From Clostridia bacterium (GTDB lineage Bacteria > Bacillota > Clostridia > Christensenellales > Borkfalkiaceae): 64,000 nt of DNA. The stretch lies in assembly GCA_017536205.1 (NCBI GenBank), contig JAFXHX010000011.1:1-64000 (forward strand), in the 5' to 3' direction. The notes below the pieces were generated by a model, which was given only the letters and a program-made list of their open reading frames with translations, was not told the origin of the DNA and searched no databases. The position numbers were made by a program, and so were the translations under genes. Numbering within the stretch: the stretch's first letter is position 1; each line of letters opens with the position of its first letter. Shown here piece after piece: positions 7,610 through 15,889 of this stretch.

Positions 7610-8537
7610 TACTCTTTTTTCCACCAAGAAGTTTAGAAAAATCAACCTTAAACTCCGTTACCATTATTGCAACGAATATTACGATAAAACCAACAATTAA
7701 ACCTAACGTTAATTTTTCTATGCCAAATATTACACTAAAAAGCGTTCCAAACACCGCCTCTAAACTTAAAATTAAACTTGCTTGGTTTGGACTAGCGTGT
7801 TTTTGCCCAAACATTTGTGCAAATTGTGCAAACGCCGTGCAAGCCACGGTTAAGTAAAGTATTTTTAAAAATTGTTCAAGATTAAGTTTATAAATTGAAA
7901 AACCGCCTTCGGCAAACGGAAGTTCCGTTGTAAGTGATAAAACGGTGCAAACAATTCCTACCGTTAAAAGTTCAACGATTAAAAGGTTTGACGGACTGTG
8001 TCCTTCGGTTTGGTATTTATCGATAAAGATAATTTGAAGAGAGTAAAACACTGCACCGATTAAGGTTAAACCATCGCCAAGCATGGTATTTAAGCCTCCC
8101 TCGTCGCCACCCGCAAATGAAACGAAACCAACGCCTGCAATACATAAAAATGCAGAAACGAGATTATATGCTTTTGGTTTTACTTTAAGCATTAACCACA
8201 CTAAAAATGGCGAAATAACACAGTAAATCGCAGTTAAAAAGGCGTTTCTTGAAGGAGTTGTAAAGCGCAACCCCCAAGTTTGAACAACGTAAGCACAAAC
8301 CAAAATAACACCTAACGTTACGCCACGTTTAACGGTTATTTTGTTAATGGTTTTAAGGTTCTTGTTAAAAATTATTGCTAATATGCCACTAGCAAGCAAA
8401 AAGCGAATTGCCAAAACGTAATTTTGTGGCACTTCTTCAATAGTTTCTTTTAAAACGAAAAAAGAAGTTCCCCAAGCGATAGTTGCTAAAAGTAATAATA
8501 ATTGACCTAACAAATTGAGTTTAGTTGATTTTTCCAT
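7599..8537 (-). CDS. EamA/DMT-family transporter
   Basis: This 312-residue protein has about ten transmembrane helices in two repeated halves, the layout of EamA (drug/metabolite transporter) permeases. The N-terminal half carries the typical AIAWGTSFF-like stretch and a conserved Pro in the second half (TTPSRNAFL). Members export or import small metabolites and the substrate cannot be deduced. It has its own promoter at 8554-8582. The downstream kinase fusion begins 66 bases later, but from a separate promoter. A lysine/aspartate tail follows the last helix. Confidence 0.85.
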   Translation of the reverse strand: MEKSTKLNLLGQLLLLLATIAWGTSFFVLKETIEEVPQNYVLAIRFLLASGILAIIFNKNLKTINKITVKRGVTLGVILVCAYVVQTWGLRFTTPSRNAFLTAIYCVISPFLVWLMLKVKPKAYNLVSAFLCIAGVGFVSFAGGDEGGLNTMLGDGLTLIGAVFYSLQIIFIDKYQTEGHSPSNLLIVELLTVGIVCTVLSLTTELPFAEGGFSIYKLNLEQFLKILYLTVACTAFAQFAQMFGQKHASPNQASLILSLEAVFGTLFSVIFGIEKLTLGLIVGFIVIFVAIMVTEFKVDFSKLLGGKKSIDK

Positions 8538-8553
8538 AGTACACCTAAGGGTA

Positions 8554-8582
8554 ATTATATATTATACTAAAACTTTTTGCAA
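8554..8582 (-). promoter_or_regulatory. Promoter of the EamA transporter gene
   Basis: TTGCAA (8577-8582), 17 bases, TATAAT (8554-8559) on the minus strand, just after the pdp terminator. Confidence 0.65.
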
Positions 8583-8590
8583 TAAAAAAA

Positions 8591-8607
8591 CTCCACTTCA
8601 AGTGGAG
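8591..8607 (-). terminator. Intrinsic terminator of the deoD-deoB-pdp operon
   Basis: CTCCAC pairs with GTGGAG around TTCAA, with A and T runs on either side, just after the pdp stop codon. Confidence 0.8.
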
Positions 8608-8612
8608 ATTTT

Positions 8613-9902
8613 TTAAATTACGTCTATAATGCAACTTGCCTTTCTTACTTTCTTTAAAGAAATGGTAACCGAACTATTAAAAAGCGTTTCTGCATTTTTA
8701 AAAAGTTCTTTATTAGACGTGTAAAGCGTTGCAAGCGTTTCGCCCTTTAAAGCGCTATCGCCAACCTTTTTAGTTAATACGACGCCTGCTTTATAGTCGA
8801 TTTTATCGCTAACTTTTTCTCTACCTGCACCAAGCGAAAGGGCGCATCTTCCTATAAGTTCGGCGTTAAGCCCAGATATATAGCCTGATTGTTGCGCTTT
8901 AACTTCTAAACTATATTCTGCTAAATAATTGCCGTTTTCAAAATCTTGTAAACTTCCACCTTGTGCGCTTACGAACTCTTTAAACTTGCTATACGCCGAG
9001 CCGTTTTCAATAGCCTTTAAAAACTGGCTTTTACAGTAGTTTTTATCGCCGTAGCCTGAAAGGTAAAGCATTTCGGCGCCAAGTTCTAAAGAAACTTCTA
9101 AAAGGTCGCTAACCTTTTCTCCCTTTAAAACGTTTATTACTTCTTTAACTTCAAGGGCGTTACCCACTGCGTAACCGAGTGGCTCGTTCATATCGGTAAT
9201 AACCGCCGATATTTTTTTGCCTGCTCCCTTGCCTATTTCCACCATAGTTTTTGCAAGTTCTTTTGCGCTTTCAAGCGTTTTCATAAAAGCGCCTTCGCCC
9301 GTTTTAACGTCTAACACGATAACGTCGTCGTCTGCGGTGAGTTTTTTGCCCATAATGCTTGCAGATATTAAAGGAATACTGTCAACCGTTGCGGTAACGT
9401 CGCGAAGGGAATAAAACACTTTATCGGCAGGCGCCAAGTTTTTAGTTTGACCTATAATTACCACGCCGTTCGTTTCGCCAAGCCTTAAAAACTCGCTATA
9501 ATCAAGGGAAACGTTAAAGCCTTTAATAGACTCTAACTTGTCAACGGTGCCACCCGTGTGGCCGAGCCCCCTACCACTCATTTTTAAAACTTTTAGCCCA
9601 AGCGAAGCAACGGTTGGAGCAATAATCAAACTAGTTTTATCGCCAACGCCACCCGTTGAGTGTTTATCTGCTTTAATTCCGTTTATTTTTGCAGTAACTT
9701 TATCGCCAGAACTCGCAATTGCAAGCGTAAAATCAAGCGTTTCACGGCTTGACATACCCTTAAAGTAAACTGCCATTAAAAACGCCGTTAACTGATAATC
9801 GGGAATACTTCCACTCGTTGCGCCGTTTACTATAAAGCATATTTCTTCAGTTGAAAGTTCAAAGCCGTCACGCTTTTTTTTGATAATATCGTAAACTCTC
9901 AT
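8613..9902 (-). CDS. pdp: Pyrimidine-nucleoside phosphorylase
   Basis: This 429-residue protein has the thymidine/pyrimidine-nucleoside phosphorylase fold. It carries the phosphate-binding KHSTGGVGDKTS near residue 80 and the family signature SGRGLGHTGGT near residue 108. It cleaves uridine, deoxyuridine or thymidine with phosphate to the free base and (deoxy)ribose-1-phosphate in the cytoplasm. Length is normal. It is the last gene of a salvage operon with deoB (one base upstream) and deoD; deoB then isomerises the sugar phosphate. Without biochemical data it cannot be separated from strict thymidine phosphorylase (DeoA), but the length and Firmicute context favour Pdp. Confidence 0.93.
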   Translation of the reverse strand: MRVYDIIKKKRDGFELSTEEICFIVNGATSGSIPDYQLTAFLMAVYFKGMSSRETLDFTLAIASSGDKVTAKINGIKADKHSTGGVGDKTSLIIAPTVASLGLKVLKMSGRGLGHTGGTVDKLESIKGFNVSLDYSEFLRLGETNGVVIIGQTKNLAPADKVFYSLRDVTATVDSIPLISASIMGKKLTADDDVIVLDVKTGEGAFMKTLESAKELAKTMVEIGKGAGKKISAVITDMNEPLGYAVGNALEVKEVINVLKGEKVSDLLEVSLELGAEMLYLSGYGDKNYCKSQFLKAIENGSAYSKFKEFVSAQGGSLQDFENGNYLAEYSLEVKAQQSGYISGLNAELIGRCALSLGAGREKVSDKIDYKAGVVLTKKVGDSALKGETLATLYTSNKELFKNAETLFNSSVTISLKKVRKASCIIDVI

Positions 9903-9903
9903 T

Positions 9904-11052
9904 TTAGTCCTTTAAAAGATTTTTGCCATACTCGCCCTTGTTTATATTAAAAAGCGCAAGCGCAGTTTCTGAAACGCTATCAAAACCCGTTACCGTGCCG
10001 AGATTTTTAGGCTCGATGCCGTTATAGTATAAAATGAACGGCACGTTCTCGCGCGAGTGGTCGGTTGACGGGGTTAAGGGGTCGCAACCGTGGTCGGCAG
10101 TTATAATAAGCGCGTCGCTATCTTGCATCTTTAAAATAAAATCGCCCAAAAACCTATCGAAACGCGAAAGTTCTTTTGCATACCCCTTAGCGTCGTTACG
10201 GTGTCCGTAAACGGAATCGAAATCTACAAAGTTTATAAAGCAAAGCCCTTTAAACGCCTTATCGGTTAGTTTTTTAACAATTTCGTAGCCTTCTTGATTG
10301 TTTTTCGTTTTGTAACTTTCGCTAATTCCTTCACCGCAAAATATATCGTTAATTTTGCCAACTGAAATAACTGAATAGCCGTTACTTAAAAAGTCGTTAA
10401 GCATAGTCTTTTTTGGTGGCTTAACGGCGTAATCTTTTCTATACCCCGTTCTAACGTAGGGATAATCGCCCGTAAACGGCCTTGCAATAACCCTTGCAAC
10501 GCTATTTTTGCCAACTAGAAGTTTACGTGCAACTTCGCAGTATGAATACAGTTTTTCAACCGAAACCACGCTATCGTGCGTTGCAATTTGAAAAACGCTA
10601 TCTTGCGAAGTGTAAATTATAGGATAGCCCGTTTCTATATGAAGTTTGCCGTAATCTTTAATTACTTCCGTTCCAGAATACGGTTTGTTGCAAAGCGTTT
10701 TAGTGCCTATTAACTTTTCAAATTCGCTAATAACTTCTTGCGGAAAACCGTTTTCGTAAGTTTTAAACGGCGTGGTTGACACGATGCCTGCAAGTTCCCA
10801 GTGCCCCACAATCGTATCTTTTCCAAGGCTTTTTTCGGCAAGGCGAGCGTAAGCGCCCAAAGGTTTTTCTACGCCACCTGAAACGCCGTTTATATTCATT
10901 AGCCCTAGTCTTTTTAAATTAGGAACTTTAAAGGTCGTTTGATTTTGAATTGATAAAAGTGTGTTAGAGCCTTCGTCGCCAAAATCTTTAGCGTCGACTG
11001 CGCCACCTATTCCAAAACTATCAACAACCATTAAAAACAAACGGTTAATCAT
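9904..11052 (-). CDS. deoB: Phosphopentomutase
   Basis: This 382-residue protein belongs to the alkaline phosphatase superfamily. Metal-binding residues are visible in MVVDSFGIG at the start and in TADHGCDP and DHSREN near the C-terminus. It converts ribose-1-phosphate or deoxyribose-1-phosphate to the 5-phosphate, feeding sugars released by DeoD and Pdp into the pentose pathway. It is the middle gene of the operon, overlapping deoD by 8 bases and ending one base before pdp. Length fits DeoB (about 390). Confidence 0.96.
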   Translation of the reverse strand: MINRLFLMVVDSFGIGGAVDAKDFGDEGSNTLLSIQNQTTFKVPNLKRLGLMNINGVSGGVEKPLGAYARLAEKSLGKDTIVGHWELAGIVSTTPFKTYENGFPQEVISEFEKLIGTKTLCNKPYSGTEVIKDYGKLHIETGYPIIYTSQDSVFQIATHDSVVSVEKLYSYCEVARKLLVGKNSVARVIARPFTGDYPYVRTGYRKDYAVKPPKKTMLNDFLSNGYSVISVGKINDIFCGEGISESYKTKNNQEGYEIVKKLTDKAFKGLCFINFVDFDSVYGHRNDAKGYAKELSRFDRFLGDFILKMQDSDALIITADHGCDPLTPSTDHSRENVPFILYYNGIEPKNLGTVTGFDSVSETALALFNINKGEYGKNLLKD

Positions 11053-11770
11053 TGTTTTCTCCGTTTAATTTAACTGCAACTTCAAGCGCAACTTTCATCA
11101 TATCGGTAAAAGTTTTTTCGCGCTCTTCTGAAGTGGTTGCTTCGCCCGTTACCAAACTATCTGAAACGGTGAGTATTGAAAGCGCATTTTTAGCGCACCT
11201 TGAAGCGTTAGCGTATAGCGCAACCGATTCCATTTCAACTGCTAAAACGTTAAGTTTTGCCCAGTTTAAACTAGAAGTAGCGTCGCCGTAAAACACGTCG
11301 CTAGAAAGTACGCCACCAACTGTGTATTTAGTTCCGAGTTTTTTACACTCGCTTTCGGCAAGCGATAAAAGTTTGTAACTGCAAATAGGCGCAAAACTGC
11401 CGTTTAAACCAAAAGTACTAACGTAGTTACTATCTGTTGATGCGCCCATTGCTAAAACTATACTTCTAAGTTCAACGTTGGGAACTAACGCACCAGCCGA
11501 GCCAACTCTTATAATGTTTTCAACGCCGTAAAAATTAAAAAGTTCGTGCGAGTGAATTGCCATTGAAGGAATACCCATACCAGATGCCATTACTGAAACG
11601 GGAACGCCCTTATATGTTCCCGTGTAGCCTTGCGCCCCCCTAACGTCGTTAACGAGCCTTGCGTTTTCCAAAAAATTATCGGCAATATATTTCGAGCGTT
11701 TTGGGTCGCCCGGCATAAGTACGGTTTTTGCAAAATCGCCAAGTTTTGCTTGATTGTGTGGTGTTGCCAT
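11045..11770 (-). CDS. deoD: Purine-nucleoside phosphorylase, DeoD type
   Basis: This 241-residue protein matches hexameric DeoD. The first residues ATPHN are conserved, MPGDPKR supplies the phosphate-binding Arg, VGSAGAL follows, and VEMES binds the nucleoside ribose. An Asp (SDSL) near the C-terminus polarises the purine. It cleaves purine (deoxy)nucleosides with phosphate. It is the first gene of the operon, behind a consensus promoter and an AAGGAGAT site. Confidence 0.96.
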   Translation of the reverse strand: MATPHNQAKLGDFAKTVLMPGDPKRSKYIADNFLENARLVNDVRGAQGYTGTYKGVPVSVMASGMGIPSMAIHSHELFNFYGVENIIRVGSAGALVPNVELRSIVLAMGASTDSNYVSTFGLNGSFAPICSYKLLSLAESECKKLGTKYTVGGVLSSDVFYGDATSSLNWAKLNVLAVEMESVALYANASRCAKNALSILTVSDSLVTGEATTSEEREKTFTDMMKVALEVAVKLNGENND

Positions 11771-11791
11771 AACTCTATCTCCTTTTTTATC

Positions 11792-11820
11792 ATTATAGCC
11801 GTTTTGCAGATTTTTGTAAA
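11792..11820 (-). promoter_or_regulatory. deoD: Promoter of deoD-deoB-pdp
   Basis: TTTACA (11815-11820), 17 bases, TATAAT (11792-11797) on the minus strand, about 20 bases upstream of the deoD ATG. The leader is very short and holds no riboswitch. Confidence 0.75.
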
Positions 11821-11834
11821 TAGCAAAAATAAAA

Positions 11835-11854
11835 AAAGCCCTTAAAAGGGCTTT
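11835..11854 (-). terminator. Intrinsic terminator of thyA-folA
   Basis: AAAGCCCTT pairs with AAGGGCTTT, then TTTTATTTTT on the minus strand, directly after the folA stop codon. Confidence 0.85.
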
Positions 11855-11856
11855 AA

Positions 11857-12357
11857 TTAGAACGGTAAAACGTTGTTGTTTTTGTATGTTGTAAAGCGTA
11901 TTTCATAGTCGCCGTCTTTGATAGGCTCTGACGAGTAAACCATTTCGTAATTAGAAAGTTCATCTAAATTAGGATAGAACACGGTTGCCTCGCCGTCTGC
12001 ATCAACTTTGGTTACGAAAACTTCGCTACAATAAGGCACCATGGTTTTGTAAAACATTGCACCGCCTATAACGAAAACTTCGTCGGCGTTATATTTTTTA
12101 AGTTCGCTAGAGAGTTCTTCAAGTGTGTAAACGATAGTGCAATCGTCCCTTTCAACGCCCTTGGGTGCAAGAACTATGTTAGTTCTATTTTTAAGTGGTT
12201 TAGAACCTGGAAACGAAAGTAGGGTATTATAGCCCATACAAACAACTTTTCCCGAAGTTTTTTCACGGAAAAACTTCATATCTTCACGGAGAGAAAAGAG
12301 TAAATCGTTATTCTTTCCTATACCCCACTTTTTATCAACTGCAACGATGGCTTTCAT
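11857..12357 (-). CDS. folA: Dihydrofolate reductase
   Basis: This 166-residue protein has the DHFR layout: KAIVAVDKKWGIGKN at the start, the active-site acidic and substrate residues in REDMKFFREKT, GYNTLLSFP for NADPH, and VIGGAMFY near residue 98. It regenerates tetrahydrofolate from the dihydrofolate made by thymidylate synthase. It starts in the TAATG stop/start overlap with thyA, so the two are translationally coupled. Confidence 0.96.
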   Translation of the reverse strand: MKAIVAVDKKWGIGKNNDLLFSLREDMKFFREKTSGKVVCMGYNTLLSFPGSKPLKNRTNIVLAPKGVERDDCTIVYTLEELSSELKKYNADEVFVIGGAMFYKTMVPYCSEVFVTKVDADGEATVFYPNLDELSNYEMVYSSEPIKDGDYEIRFTTYKNNNVLPF

Positions 12358-13187
12358 TAGATTGCAACCTCCAATTTATCTTTGAGTGGCGTTGACTTAT
12401 AATCAACGAGTTTAAAATCGTCAACGGTAAAGTCGTAGAAGTTTTTAACGTTGGGATTTATTATAAGTTTAGGCGCTTCAAACTGCTCGTTTTTAAACAT
12501 TTCTTTAAGGGCGGGTATGTGCCTATCGTAAATGTGAGCGTCACTAATAACGTGAACGAGTTCACCTACTTTTAAGCCCGAAACTTGAGCGAGCATCATA
12601 AGAAGTATTGAATATTGAACTACGTTCCAGTTGTTTGCAACCACCATATCGTTAGAACGTTGGTTTAAAATGCCGTTAAGTTTGCCGTTTGCAACGTTAA
12701 ACGTCATTGAATAAGCGCAAGGGTAAAGGTGCATTTCGTGAAGGTCTTGAAAAGTATAAATATTAGTCATAATCCTTCTTGACGCGGGGTTGTTTTTAAG
12801 GTCGTAAAGCACCCTATCAACTTGGTCCATTTCCCCTTCTTTATACTTATGTTTAACGCCGAGTTGATAGCCGTAAGCCTTGCCGATAGACCCCGTTTCA
12901 TCTGCCCACTGGTCCCAAATATGAGAGTTAAGGTCTTTAACGTTGTTGCTCTTTTTTTGCCAAATCCACAAAATCTCGTCGATTGCGGACTTGAAGAAAG
13001 TTTTTCTTATAGTTAAAATAGGAAACTCTTTTTCAAGGTCGTATCGGTTAACTATACCAAACTTTTTAACGGTGTGAGCAGGCGTTCCGTCTTCCCAGTG
13101 TGGTCTAACCTTTTGGTCGGTATCCCAACAGCCGTTTTCAATAATATCGGTACAATTTTGAATAAAAATCTTATCAGCGTAACTCAT
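12357..13187 (-). CDS. thyA: Thymidylate synthase
   Basis: This 276-residue ThyA-type enzyme makes dTMP from dUMP with methylene-tetrahydrofolate. The catalytic Cys157 sits in YPCAYSM, and QRSNDM, NWNVVQYS and HIYDRH supply substrate contacts. It is the first gene of the thyA-folA pair. The promoter contains a perfect 18-bp palindrome, which suggests control by an unidentified regulator. The ribosome binding site is AAAGGAT. Confidence 0.97.
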   Translation of the reverse strand: MSYADKIFIQNCTDIIENGCWDTDQKVRPHWEDGTPAHTVKKFGIVNRYDLEKEFPILTIRKTFFKSAIDEILWIWQKKSNNVKDLNSHIWDQWADETGSIGKAYGYQLGVKHKYKEGEMDQVDRVLYDLKNNPASRRIMTNIYTFQDLHEMHLYPCAYSMTFNVANGKLNGILNQRSNDMVVANNWNVVQYSILLMMLAQVSGLKVGELVHVISDAHIYDRHIPALKEMFKNEQFEAPKLIINPNVKNFYDFTVDDFKLVDYKSTPLKDKLEVAI

Positions 13188-13214
13188 AATACTATCCTTT
13201 TGTAATTTACAAAT

Positions 13215-13243
13215 ATTTTAACACAACTTTATAAAGTTGTAAA
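13215..13243 (-). promoter_or_regulatory. thyA: Promoter of thyA-folA with a palindromic spacer
   Basis: TTTACA (13238-13243), 17 bases, TAAAAT (13215-13220) on the minus strand. The spacer and part of the -35 form the perfect palindrome ACAACTTTATAAAGTTGT (13223-13240), a good operator candidate. Confidence 0.65.
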
Positions 13244-13269
13244 TATCATTTTGTTATTTGCTACGTTTT

Positions 13270-13974
13270 TTAATAAAAATCGGCGCTTTTCAGTTTCATT
13301 TCGCTTTTAATTTTTTCAAGCGCCTTTTTTTCAATGCGAGAAATGTAGGAGCGCGATATTTTAAGTAGCCTTGCAACTTCGCGTTGCGGGAGTGGTATCG
13401 CACCTTCTAAACCGTAACGTAGCCTTACCACCGTATATTCCCTATCGGTTAAGCATTCTTTTACGAACTTTGCAAACTTTTTATCTCGCATTTTCTTCTC
13501 AACTTTATCGGCAAGTGGGTCGCCGTCGTCGGGAATAAGGTCGATAAGCGTTAACTCGTTACCGTCTTTATCAGTACCAACGCTATCAAAAAGCGAAACT
13601 TGGTTTAAGTGCTTTTTATTCGAGCGAAGTAGCATTAGTATTTCGTTTTCAATGCATCGAGCCGTGTAAGTTGCAAGCCCTGCGCCCTTTTCGGGGTTAT
13701 AGGTGTTTATTGCCTTAATAAGCCCTATAGTACCGGTTGAAATAAGGTCGTCGTTATCGTCGGCGCCTTGGTACTTTTTAACAACGTGAGCAACAAGGCG
13801 TAAGTTGTGGCGAATAAGCGTGTCTTTTGCAGACTTATCTTTATACTTTCGCCACCTTTCAAGGCACTCTTTTTCCATTTCGGGGCTTAACGGCTTTGGA
13901 AAACAATCGCCAGTTATTGCACCGCAAAAGAAAATGATTTTGCCAAGAATAAAGTTTAAAAACTCGAAAAACAT
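13270..13974 (-). CDS. sigK: RNA polymerase sporulation sigma factor SigK (with pro-sequence)
   Basis: This 234-residue protein is a sigma-70 factor lacking region 1. The first 20 or so residues are hydrophobic, as in pro-sigma-K, which SpoIVFB cleaves at the mother-cell membrane. A KPLSPEMEKECL motif then leads into region 2 (HNLRLVAHVVKKY, DLISTGTIGLIKA, ATYTARCIENEILM). Region 4 ends with a helix-turn-helix (QREVARLLKISRSYISR). In Bacillus SigK drives late mother-cell genes. The gene is uninterrupted (no skin element). A possible SigE-type promoter overlaps the stop codon of trhP. SigE is the closest alternative, but the pro-sequence and length favour SigK. Confidence 0.88.
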   Translation of the reverse strand: MFFEFLNFILGKIIFFCGAITGDCFPKPLSPEMEKECLERWRKYKDKSAKDTLIRHNLRLVAHVVKKYQGADDNDDLISTGTIGLIKAINTYNPEKGAGLATYTARCIENEILMLLRSNKKHLNQVSLFDSVGTDKDGNELTLIDLIPDDGDPLADKVEKKMRDKKFAKFVKECLTDREYTVVRLRYGLEGAIPLPQREVARLLKISRSYISRIEKKALEKIKSEMKLKSADFY

Positions 13975-13992
13975 ATTTTTTACCCCTAAAAG

Positions 13993-14021
13993 TAAAAATA
14001 TGCCGTAAATTGTCGAATTAT
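13993..14021 (-). promoter_or_regulatory. sigK: Possible SigE-type promoter of sigK
   Basis: On the minus strand, ATAATT (14016-14021), 13 bases, then CATATTTTTA (13993-14002), similar to mother-cell SigE/SigK -10 elements (CATAnnnTA). No sigma-A promoter is visible. An AGGGGT ribosome binding site follows. Confidence 0.4.
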
Positions 14022-15244
14022 GCGTTATCTTTTCTTAAAAGGTCGCCTTCGTGAAGTTTAACGCTAGTGTATAGGTAGAGTTTTTGTTGAACGAGTTTAG
14101 CATCGGTTATAACGTTTCCGTTTTCGTCTTCCATGCGCTCAACTACTATTTTTTGGTTAAAGGCATCGCTTGGCGATAAAACTTCTAACACGCTACCAAC
14201 TTTAAAGCGATTGCGCATTTCAATAAGCGCTCTTCTTTTATTTTCGTCGTACGATATAACGTTAGCCATAAACACGCTATTTCCCGTTGACTGACTGTTT
14301 TCGTAGTTAACGGTTTGCTCGTTGTTACCGAAAGCGTAAGCCGTTGTAAAAGCACGGTGAAAGGTCTTTTTGAGTTCTTGTTGATATAATGGGTTTGATT
14401 TGTAACTTTCACCTATTTTATAATACTCATCGATAGCGCGCCTATAAGCGTTTATTACCGTTGCCAAATAATATTCGCCTTTCATTCTTCCTTCAATTTT
14501 AAAAGAATATACGCCACTATTTGACATGTCTGCTATATAGTCAAGTAGATTAAGGTCTTTACTGTTTAAAATATAAGTTCCACGCTCGTCTTCTTCAATG
14601 GGATAATAGTCGCCATCTTTTGAAACTTCTTTTATAGCGTAATGCCAACGGCACGCTTGAACGCACTCGCCCCTATTGCCGTCACGCCCGGAAAAATAGT
14701 TTGAAAGAAGGCATCTTCCGCTATAACTTATGCACATTGCGCCGTGAATAAACGCTTCGAGTTCGGTTTGGGGGCTTAACGCACTTTTAATTTCGCTTAT
14801 TTCGCTTAAAGAAAGTTCGCGCGCAAGAACTATGCGCTTTATACCTTGGCTTTCCCAAAACTTTGCAGAGGCCTTGTTTAAAGTGTTTGCTTGCGTTGAT
14901 AAGTGAAGTTCAAGTTTTGGAGCAACTTCTTTAGCAATCATAATAACGCCGGGGTCTGTAACTATAACTGCGTCAACCCCTATTGAATATAAAAACTTAA
15001 AATAGTTTTTAAGATTTTCTAAATCGGCGTTTTTAGCAAAAATGTTAACGGTAACGTATAGTTTTTTGCCCCTTTCGTGAACGTAATTAACGGCAAGCTC
15101 TAACTCTTCGTTTGTAAAGTTGTTAGAATACGCACGGAGCGAAAAGTTTTTACCGCCAACGTAAACGGCGTCGGCACCAAAGTAAATTGCCGTTTTAAGT
15201 TTTGAAAAACTGCCCGCAGGGGCTAAAAGTTCAATCTTTTTCAT
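14018..15244 (-). CDS. trhP: Peptidase U32-family tRNA hydroxylation protein (TrhP/YrrO-like)
   Basis: This U32-family protein of about 408 residues has the motifs ELLAPAGS at the start, GADAVYVGG, and the cysteine set ISYSGRCLLSNY, GECVQACRW characteristic of the iron-sulfur U32 proteins. Despite the old name peptidase, family members (TrhP in E. coli, YrrN/O in Bacillus) make 5-hydroxyuridine at tRNA position 34. The gene lies 9 bases after trmR, whose product methylates exactly that product, which supports the assignment. I chose the ATG at 15244; a GTG two codons upstream overlaps the ribosome binding site. Confidence 0.87.
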   Translation of the reverse strand: MKKIELLAPAGSFSKLKTAIYFGADAVYVGGKNFSLRAYSNNFTNEELELAVNYVHERGKKLYVTVNIFAKNADLENLKNYFKFLYSIGVDAVIVTDPGVIMIAKEVAPKLELHLSTQANTLNKASAKFWESQGIKRIVLARELSLSEISEIKSALSPQTELEAFIHGAMCISYSGRCLLSNYFSGRDGNRGECVQACRWHYAIKEVSKDGDYYPIEEDERGTYILNSKDLNLLDYIADMSNSGVYSFKIEGRMKGEYYLATVINAYRRAIDEYYKIGESYKSNPLYQQELKKTFHRAFTTAYAFGNNEQTVNYENSQSTGNSVFMANVISYDENKRRALIEMRNRFKVGSVLEVLSPSDAFNQKIVVERMEDENGNVITDAKLVQQKLYLYTSVKLHEGDLLRKDNA

Positions 15245-15253
15245 ATGCACCTT

Positions 15254-15889
15254 TTATTTTTTATAAGAAACGGCTATTCCGTCGCCAACGTCGAAAAAGC
15301 AAGTAATTAAGTCTTTATCGCTTGCTAAAAGTTCATCGTAATCTCTAATTTTTCTAGTTAAGGCGTTGTATATTTTCGGAGGGGTTGCTTCGCCCGAAAC
15401 GTAGCCCCTAAAAAGTACGTTATCGGTAAATAAAACGCCACCTTTTTTAAGTAAGTTTTTAAGTACGGGTAGTAACCTTGAATAACTTGCCTTGTTGCAG
15501 TCTAAAAATATAAAGTCGTATTCGCCCGTTAAGGTAAGCGCAGTTTCGTAACTATCGCCAAGAAGTGAAGTTACCCTATCGCTAACGCCGAAAAGTTCAA
15601 AGTTTTTAAGGGCTTCGATTTGCACCTTATCGAACTTTTCAATGGTGGTAAGGTGCGCGTCTTTTTGAGCAAGGAGCATAGCCGTTCCCGAACAGCCCGT
15701 TGAAGTTCCAAGTTCTAAAATATTTTTAGCGTTTTTAATTTTTAGCATTAAAAGCAATTCCGACAAACTTTCGTCAAGTATAGTTGGAATGCCTAAATCT
15801 TTATAATATTTTCTTAACCTTTGAAGTTCGCTAGGTAGCGAACCCTCTGCGCTTTTTTCGGTTAACGCTTTTGTATATTCATTTATCAT
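15254..15889 (-). CDS. trmR: tRNA 5-hydroxyuridine O-methyltransferase TrmR-like
   Basis: This 211-residue class I SAM-dependent O-methyltransferase resembles Bacillus YrrM/TrmR. It has the SAM motif ILELGTSTGCSG near residue 56, the metal-site Asp in FIFLDCNKASY near 130, and FTDNVLFRG. TrmR converts 5-hydroxyuridine-34 to 5-methoxyuridine in tRNAs reading NNN-U/A/G boxes. Together with TrhP downstream it forms a two-step wobble modification operon. It overlaps the rnj stop by four bases (ATGA). Confidence 0.86.
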   Translation of the reverse strand: MINEYTKALTEKSAEGSLPSELQRLRKYYKDLGIPTILDESLSELLLMLKIKNAKNILELGTSTGCSGTAMLLAQKDAHLTTIEKFDKVQIEALKNFELFGVSDRVTSLLGDSYETALTLTGEYDFIFLDCNKASYSRLLPVLKNLLKKGGVLFTDNVLFRGYVSGEATPPKIYNALTRKIRDYDELLASDKDLITCFFDVGDGIAVSYKK

